NCBI RefSeq assembly: GCF_946479755.1
Contig: NZ_CAMLHC010000001.1
Location: forward strand, 690,730-754,729
DNA: 64,000 nucleotides
Origin: an uncultured Chitinophaga sp.
GTDB taxonomy: Bacteria; Bacteroidota; Bacteroidia; Chitinophagales; Chitinophagaceae
Reading direction: 5' to 3'
In this document: positions 59,903-64,000 of the stretch, one piece after another
Position numbering within the stretch: position 1 is the stretch's first letter
Layout of the letters: every line of letters starts with the position of its first letter
Made by a program: the position numbers and the translations under genes
Notes under the pieces: generated by a model
What the model saw: the letters and a program-made list of their open reading frames with translations, nothing else
What the model was told of the DNA's origin: nothing
Databases searched by the model: none

Positions 59903-60856
59903 TTAATCCGGGAAAGTGAGCACGGTACGGCCGGTGTTGCGGCGGTTCTCCATGTCGCTGTGGGCGCGGGCTACATCCGAAAATACATAGCTGTTGACCT
60001 GGCTTTGGAGCCGGCCGTCGGCGATCAGTTCCAGCAGGTAACGGCTCCATTGCTGCCGTAGTTCCGGGGGGATGTTATAAACGGTGGACCCGATGATGCG
60101 GGCGGATTTCATAATAAGGTCCTGCGGGTTGACGGCCGTGGGCTGCCCGGAGCTGTTGCCGTAGACGATCAGGGTGCCATTGACGGCGAGGGCTGTCACC
60201 AGTTGCGCGGGCGTATCGCCGCCGGTGGCGTCCAGTACCAGGTCGGCGCCCTGCGGACCGGTGATGGCTGTCAGTTGTTGCAGCCAGTCGGCGTTGCGGT
60301 AGTTGATGGCATGGGTAGCGCCGAGGGAGCGCACATAGGCTTGTTTGGCCTCGCTGCCGGTGAGCGCGATGATCTGCGGCACGCCTTTGATCTTTGCCAG
60401 TTGCACCGCTTTGGAGCCTACACCGCCGGCGGCAGCCGTAATCACGACGGAGCGGTAGCCGCTGGTTTGTTCCAGCAGGTGCCGGGCTGTCAGTGCGTGG
60501 GTGAGCAGTCCTTCTGCAGGGGCTACCTGGTCCGGCAGTACCGTAAGGGCTGCGGCGGGAACGGCGGCGTAGGCTGCGTATCCGGCAGGAGCATGGCCGG
60601 TTACCCGTTGCCCTGCCCTGAGATGCTGTACTTCGCTGCCGGTTTCGGTGATGATGCCGCTCACTTCGCCGGGTAATATGGCCGGAAACTGCGCAATAAA
60701 AGGGTATATGCCCTGACGGATAAAGAGGTCGGCGTAATTGACGCCCACCGCCTGTACTTTCACGATGACCTCCTGCTGGGCGGGAGCGGGCATGGGCTGG
60801 TCAGTCACTTCCAGCACTTCAGGCGTGCCGTAAGCGTTAAGGGTCACTGCTTTCAT
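59903..60856 (-). CDS. Zinc-independent quinone oxidoreductase (MDR family)
   Basis: A 317-residue NADPH:quinone reductase-type protein. The N-terminal GroES-like domain has VKVQAVGVNYADLFIRQGIYPFIAQFPAILPGEVSG; the Rossmann domain shows VVITAAAGGVGSKAVQLAKIKGV and LGATHAINYRNADW. It lacks the Cys ligands of zinc alcohol dehydrogenases, as expected for QOR/zeta-crystallin relatives, which reduce quinones or enones with NADPH. It is 92 nt upstream of DinB on the same strand, but DinB has its own -7 box. Confidence 0.85.
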   Translation of the reverse strand: MKAVTLNAYGTPEVLEVTDQPMPAPAQQEVIVKVQAVGVNYADLFIRQGIYPFIAQFPAILPGEVSGIITETGSEVQHLRAGQRVTGHAPAGYAAYAAVPAAALTVLPDQVAPAEGLLTHALTARHLLEQTSGYRSVVITAAAGGVGSKAVQLAKIKGVPQIIALTGSEAKQAYVRSLGATHAINYRNADWLQQLTAITGPQGADLVLDATGGDTPAQLVTALAVNGTLIVYGNSSGQPTAVNPQDLIMKSARIIGSTVYNIPPELRQQWSRYLLELIADGRLQSQVNSYVFSDVARAHSDMENRRNTGRTVLTFPD

Positions 60857-61063
60857 ATGATTTTGTTTAGACCGTACAAAGATGATATATCAGGTCCGAT
60901 GAAACATCATGTGTTTCCTCTATGAAAGTGACTTGTTTTTCCGTCAGATTTTCTTTAAAGCCCGCGTTTTATGCGCCGTGATGTGGTCGGTTTTCCATTT
61001 TTCCGGGCGATGGTACAGGTTGTCGGGAAAGCTGTTAAATTCGTTGTAAGTATTTATTTTCCT

Positions 61064-61978
61064 ATGAAAAAAATCTGTATATATAGTCTTACCCTGGCGG
61101 CGCTGCTGCTAACGCAGGTGTTACCGGCACAAAATAAGATCGTCGTGTTTCAATCTGATTTTGGTTTGAAGGACGGGGCTGTTTCCGCTATGAAAGGGGT
61201 GGCCAACGCCGTTTCCACCGATCTTAAACTGTATGATCTCACCCATGAGATACCGGCTTACAACATCTGGGAGGCGGCCTTCCGCCTGGAGCAGACGGTA
61301 CCTTACTGGCCGGAAGGAACGGTTTTCGTGTCAGTAGTGGACCCCGGCGTGGGCACCAGCCGTAAGTCGGTCGTACTGAAGACCCGCAAAGGACACTTCA
61401 TCGTAACGCCGGACAACGGTACCCTTACGCTGATAGCAGCGTCCGAGGGAATTGCCGAAGTGCGGGAGATCGATGAGGCGGTGAACCGCCGCAAAGGCTC
61501 GGGGAAGTCCTACACCTTCCATGGCCGTGACGTATACGCTTACACCGGCGCGCGCCTGGCATCCGGCACCATCACTTTTGACCAGGTAGGGCCGGTATTG
61601 CCGGCCATCGTGGTGAAGCTGCCGTTTCAGCGGGCCGTGCGTGAAGGGAGGACGCTCAGGGGGAATATTCCCATCCTGGATATTCAATATGGTAACGTGT
61701 GGACCAACATCGACGCAGCCCTGCTGGAAGAGCTGCGGCCGCAATACGGCGATATGCTGGAGGTGACCTTCTTTCACGGGAAGCAGCAGGTGACTACGAT
61801 ACAGGCGCCCTACAGCGAAACCTTCGGCGCAGTGGCGGAAGGAAAGCCGCTCGCATACCTCAACAGCCTGATGCAGCTGTCTTTCGCCCTTAATATGGGT
61901 AACCTCGCGGAGGCTTATCACCTCGGCAGTGGGAGCGACTGGAGCGTGGCCGTCACCCTGATGCCCCGGCAGAATTAA
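61064..61978 (+). CDS. Exported SAM hydroxide adenosyltransferase (DUF62)
   Basis: A 304-residue protein with a clear Sec signal peptide (MKKICIYSLTLAALLLTQVLPAQ), followed by the full SAM-hydroxide adenosyltransferase signature: VVFQSDFGLKDGAVSAMKGV, LKLYDLTHEIPAYNIWEAAF, VFVSVVDPGVGTSRKSVVL, and IVTPDNGTLTLI. This family splits S-adenosylmethionine with water to adenosine and methionine and is related to the fluorinase family. Family members are usually cytosolic; export is notable because SAM is a cytosolic metabolite. I chose ATG 61064 as the start of the signal peptide; an upstream frame to 60971 is poor. Confidence 0.85.
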   Translation: MKKICIYSLTLAALLLTQVLPAQNKIVVFQSDFGLKDGAVSAMKGVANAVSTDLKLYDLTHEIPAYNIWEAAFRLEQTVPYWPEGTVFVSVVDPGVGTSRKSVVLKTRKGHFIVTPDNGTLTLIAASEGIAEVREIDEAVNRRKGSGKSYTFHGRDVYAYTGARLASGTITFDQVGPVLPAIVVKLPFQRAVREGRTLRGNIPILDIQYGNVWTNIDAALLEELRPQYGDMLEVTFFHGKQQVTTIQAPYSETFGAVAEGKPLAYLNSLMQLSFALNMGNLAEAYHLGSGSDWSVAVTLMPRQN

Positions 61979-62017
61979 ATCCTTTTAAGTAATTTGCGTC
62001 CCAGTTCAACAGTGATT

Positions 62018-62761
62018 ATGGATATCAGTATCAATAAATATATCAGCGAGACAGGCTTCTGCAGCCGGCGGGAGGCAGATAAATACATAGAGCAGGGGCG
62101 CGTTACCATTAACGATAATATCGCTTCCAAAGGCAACCGCGTAAAGGCGGGCGACGTGGTCGAAGTGGACGGAGAGCCGCTGAAGAAGAAAAAGACGACC
62201 GTGTATATCGCGCTCAACAAGCCCAAAGGTGTTACCTGTACGACCGATCTGAAAGATAAAACCAACATCATCGACTTCATGAATTTTCCGTCGAGGATAT
62301 TTCCCATCGGGCGGCTGGACAAGCTTTCCGAGGGACTGATCTTCCTGACCAACGACGGTGATATCGTGAATAAGATCCTTCGCGCCGGCAATCAGCATGA
62401 AAAAGAATATATCGTGTCTGTTGATAAACCCGTTACCCTGGAGTTTATCAAAGCTATGCGCAACGGTGTGAAGATACTGGGTACTGTTACCCAGAAGTGT
62501 TTCGTGCAGCAGGAGGGGACCGACAGGTTTCGTATTATCCTCACCCAGGGCCTCAACCGCCAGATCCGCCGTATGTGCGAGGTGCTGGGGTATAAAGTCG
62601 TGACGCTGAAAAGAACGCGTATCATGAACATGACCTTAAAAGATCTGGCGCCGGGGAAGTGGCGTTATTTTACGAAGGAAGAAATTTCCAGTATCAATAC
62701 CATGGTGGCTTCCAGCAGTAAAACGGCTCCTGGCGACAACAGCGGCGGGATGGATGAATAG
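62018..62761 (+). CDS. rluF: RluF-like 23S rRNA pseudouridine synthase
   Basis: A 247-residue RluB/E/F-family enzyme: N-terminal S4 RNA-binding domain (DISINKYISETGFCSRREADKYIEQGRVTIN region), then the catalytic domain with the nucleophilic Asp in PIGRLDKLSEGLIFLTNDGD and the family motif QGLNRQIRRMCEVLGYKVVTLKRTRI. The SEGL variant of the usual GRLDxxTxGL fits RluF, which makes pseudouridine at position 2604 of 23S rRNA. The C-terminal tail (about 25 Ser/Gly-rich residues) is extra. It sits just upstream of the tRNA-Lys promoter. Confidence 0.85.
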   Translation: MDISINKYISETGFCSRREADKYIEQGRVTINDNIASKGNRVKAGDVVEVDGEPLKKKKTTVYIALNKPKGVTCTTDLKDKTNIIDFMNFPSRIFPIGRLDKLSEGLIFLTNDGDIVNKILRAGNQHEKEYIVSVDKPVTLEFIKAMRNGVKILGTVTQKCFVQQEGTDRFRIILTQGLNRQIRRMCEVLGYKVVTLKRTRIMNMTLKDLAPGKWRYFTKEEISSINTMVASSSKTAPGDNSGGMDE

Positions 62762-62805
62762 CGTGTATACTTATGCGTTAGGTAAAAGTTTTTTTTGAAA
62801 AAAAT

Positions 62806-62835
62806 TTGGAAGTGAAAATTTAATTCCTATTTTTG
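62806..62835 (+). promoter_or_regulatory. Promoter of the tRNA-Lys gene
   Basis: TTG (62806-62808), exactly 19 bp, then TATTTTTG (62828-62835). It is the best consensus promoter in the window and lies 27 bp before the mature tRNA end. Confidence 0.85.
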
Positions 62836-62862
62836 CACCCGCTTAACAGCAATACAGTAAAG

Positions 62863-62935
62863 GATTCCGTAGCTCAGTTGGTAGAGCAATACACTTTTAA
62901 TGTATGGGCCCTGGGTTCGAGTCCCAGCGGGATCA
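62863..62935 (+). tRNA. tRNA-Lys (anticodon TTT)
   Basis: A complete 73-nt cloverleaf: acceptor GATTCCG / CGGGATC with one G-T pair and discriminator A, D-arm GCTC/GAGC, anticodon arm ATACA-CTTTTAA-TGTAT giving anticodon TTT, five-base variable loop, and T-arm CTGGG-TTCGAGT-CCCAG. The 3' CCA is not encoded. Confidence 0.97.
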
Positions 62936-62945
62936 CAAGCAACTT

Positions 62946-62981
62946 AGAAAACCTGCGCTAGTCGCAGGTTTTCTGTTTTTA
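62946..62981 (+). terminator. Terminator after tRNA-Lys
   Basis: AGAAAACCTGCG (62946-62957) and CGCAGGTTTTCT (62963-62974) form a perfect 12-bp stem with loop CTAGT, followed by GTTTTT. Confidence 0.9.
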
Positions 62982-63212
62982 GTCGAGTTCATACTCTATA
63001 ACCTCAATTTTCTTTCTCCTGCTTTCTATATGTTAACCAGCTTTTACAAAAAAATATTCCTATCTGGATTTATTTGCCCCATCATGCATTGTTAAAATGA
63101 ATGAGAGGCGGCAGAATGTGTAGTGCTTATATTTATTGTCTAAAACCTGCTGCCATACTTTGTGACCAACAAAATCATATAGCATTGGGAGCTATTTTGA
63201 TAAGCGTTAGCC
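62982..63212. other. AT-rich gap downstream of tRNA-Lys
   Basis: I find no coding sequence with family resemblance in this 231-bp stretch. Composition is more AT-rich than the rest of the window. Confidence 0.4.
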
Positions 63213-63638
63213 CTATCTTACGACTTCACTCACAAAAATGAGAGGAATTGCATTGGTGTAGTTTGCAAAATCTGCACGAATCGCATCCAGATGGGGAGCG
63301 AGAGCCGCCCGATATTCACTTATATTTTTCACATAAAATATGCCAATAGCCATATAAGGTAAAGCTTGGTCAGGAGCACCGGAAAGCCCTTTTTCAATTG
63401 TGTATTTAACCAGATTTGACCCTAACCAACTTGCCACCATGGGCATGTGCTTAGCTTCATAGTACTCCATATTGAAGGTTTTGCCCTCTGAATAAGGGTA
63501 CATGATGGATACCTTAATTAAGCCTTTGTTAGTCATGGGAACGTTGTGTTTTGGTGATATTTCAGATCGCTTTTCCTGACTATATATAGAAAAACAAGTG
63601 GTTAAAAGCAAAAATGACAAAATTAGTTTAAACTTCAT
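63213..63638 (-). CDS. Exported EthD-like protein
   Basis: A 141-residue protein with a Sec signal peptide (LILSFLLLTTCFSIYSQ) and the EthD ferredoxin-like fold: KVSIMYPYSEGKTFNMEYYEAKHMPMV, then MAIGIFYVKNISEYRAALAPHLDAIRADFANYTNAIP. EthD-family proteins (EthD reductase-like) are small dimeric alpha/beta-barrel proteins usually without a signal. It is the only gene in the AT-rich region after the tRNA and has a composition closer to that region than to the rest of the window. Confidence 0.75.
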   Translation of the reverse strand: MKFKLILSFLLLTTCFSIYSQEKRSEISPKHNVPMTNKGLIKVSIMYPYSEGKTFNMEYYEAKHMPMVASWLGSNLVKYTIEKGLSGAPDQALPYMAIGIFYVKNISEYRAALAPHLDAIRADFANYTNAIPLIFVSEVVR

Positions 63639-63750
63639 GATTCATTGGTTTTAAGTTATTCGAACGTTAAACCTACAATTTTTTAGCAGCATTTACATCA
63701 CAGGCCTCAGTAGAAAATAATCGGGCTGTTTTCGCAGAAACCCTCACTGT

Positions 63751-63805
63751 ACAATATATGCACAATATATGCACGATATATGCACGATATATGCACGATA
63801 TATGC
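63751..63805. repeat. 11-bp tandem repeat, five units
   Basis: ACAATATATGC twice, then ACGATATATGC three times, with a degenerate sixth unit ACGATGATATC. One unit spans about one helical turn. Confidence 0.85.
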
Positions 63806-63890
63806 ACGATGATATCGGCTGATACCCTTTTTTACATTAATGATAGAGATTATGCAATTTCTGCTAATTTTCGTAGTGCAAATATGAAAA

Positions 63891-63950
63891 GGTTCGAGTT
63901 TTGTACCATAGGGTTCACAGGAATTTAAGAAACCTCGCGCTAGTCGGGAG
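63891..63950 (+). repeat. Degraded copy of tRNA-Lys 3' end and terminator
   Basis: GGTTCGAGT (63891-63899) matches the T-arm of tRNA-Lys (62914-62922), and GCGCTAGTCG (63937-63946) matches the terminator core (62955-62964). TCACA and AAACCT lie between in the same order in both copies; distances are 37 and 32 nt. This pattern is expected for an attachment-site duplication. Confidence 0.45.
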
Positions 63951-64000
63951 TGTAAAATAAACTGTGTCAACGTTTAATTTATAATCGCAATTTCAGTCGA

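Larger units (their letters stand above)
63639..64000. other. Gene-free AT-rich end of the window
   Basis: No supportable gene in 362 bp. It holds an 11-bp tandem repeat (63751-63805) and a degraded copy of the tRNA-Lys 3' end plus terminator (63891-63950). Confidence 0.5.

Noticed and set aside
63751..63816. CRISPR array
   Set aside because: Units are 11 bp with no spacers, and no cas gene is present.
63707..63970. Open reading frame of 87 codons on the minus strand through the 11-bp repeat
   Set aside because: The repeated residues only reflect the tandem DNA repeat, no family resemblance is seen, and it crosses the degraded tRNA copy.
1..64000. Insertion sequences, transposases, phage genes or integrases
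   Set aside because: None of the predicted proteins shows such motifs; the tRNA-linked region ends before any integrase could be seen.

Overview
The window looks like chromosomal DNA of a Bacteroidota member close to Chitinophaga. Evidence: two SusC/SusD outer-membrane uptake pairs each headed by an ECF sigma factor and a FecR-type anti-sigma factor, many proteins with TPR-histidine kinase, LytTR, MocR and darcynin architectures common in that group, weak Shine-Dalgarno sequences, and repeated matches to the Bacteroidota promoter (TTG, about 19 bp, TAnnTTTG). Base composition is moderately GC-rich up to the tRNA-Lys at 62863 and clearly more AT-rich after it. I see no insertion sequence, phage gene, rRNA or CRISPR array.

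Layout. 1-5310: small membrane proteins, a GlxA-type AraC regulator, a VOC/DUF4287 pair, a MarR-SDR operon with a tandem palindromic operator, and a Tet-type MFS exporter. 5383-10568: a DUF1266 membrane protein, an ECF42 sigma operon (SnoaL-like, YciI/DGPF, sigma) and a large TPR histidine kinase. 10682-18000: secreted proteins of unknown role, darcynin, a Crp/Fnr regulator, an RtcB-family RNA ligase with a pseudoknot-like leader, dihydrolipoyl dehydrogenase, a DUF4259/Imm26-like protein and an AlkC-type DNA glycosylase. 18033-25735: an Ntn amidohydrolase, then sigma-FecR-SusC-SusD. 25765-32236: methyltransferase, an ArsR-AHSA1-DoxX operon with a duplicated operator, Crp/Fnr plus NAD(P)H oxidoreductase, and a LytTR/LytS two-component pair. 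32436-34522: a run of small proteins of polymorphic-toxin immunity type with no toxin. 34544-37700: ECF sigma and RskA-like anti-sigma factor followed by two Tat-exported ferritin-like proteins; both transcription units start with the same ECF-type promoter. 37779-45859: a second, oppositely oriented sigma-FecR-SusC-SusD-DUF3823 locus with a hairpin-rich SusC leader. 46185-54492: MocR regulator, lipase, NamZ-type muramidase, TPR protein, GNAT enzyme with a four-half-site operator array, VOC protein and AraC regulator. 54603-62761: three glycosyltransferase-like proteins, an SDR, DinB, quinone oxidoreductase, an exported SAM hydroxide adenosyltransferase and an RluF-like pseudouridine synthase. 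62806-64000: tRNA-Lys with promoter and terminator, an EthD-like protein, an 11-bp tandem repeat and a degraded second copy of the tRNA 3' end.

How the genes fit together. Most of the window is housekeeping and accessory regulation rather than one pathway. The two SusCD loci are built for sigma/anti-sigma controlled import of unknown ligands and carry no glycan-degrading enzyme next to them. The clearest predicted regulatory circuit is the ECF/RskA/ferritin-like unit, where an 8-mer -35 and a CCCGTAYCT -10 occur with identical spacing before the sigma gene and before the ferritin-like pair. The strongest unexplained signals are that circuit, the 5'-terminal pseudoknot before the RtcB-family gene, the helically phased operator array at 51922-51959, the 107-bp nested inverted repeat at 59209-59315, and the toxin-less immunity cluster at 32436-34456.
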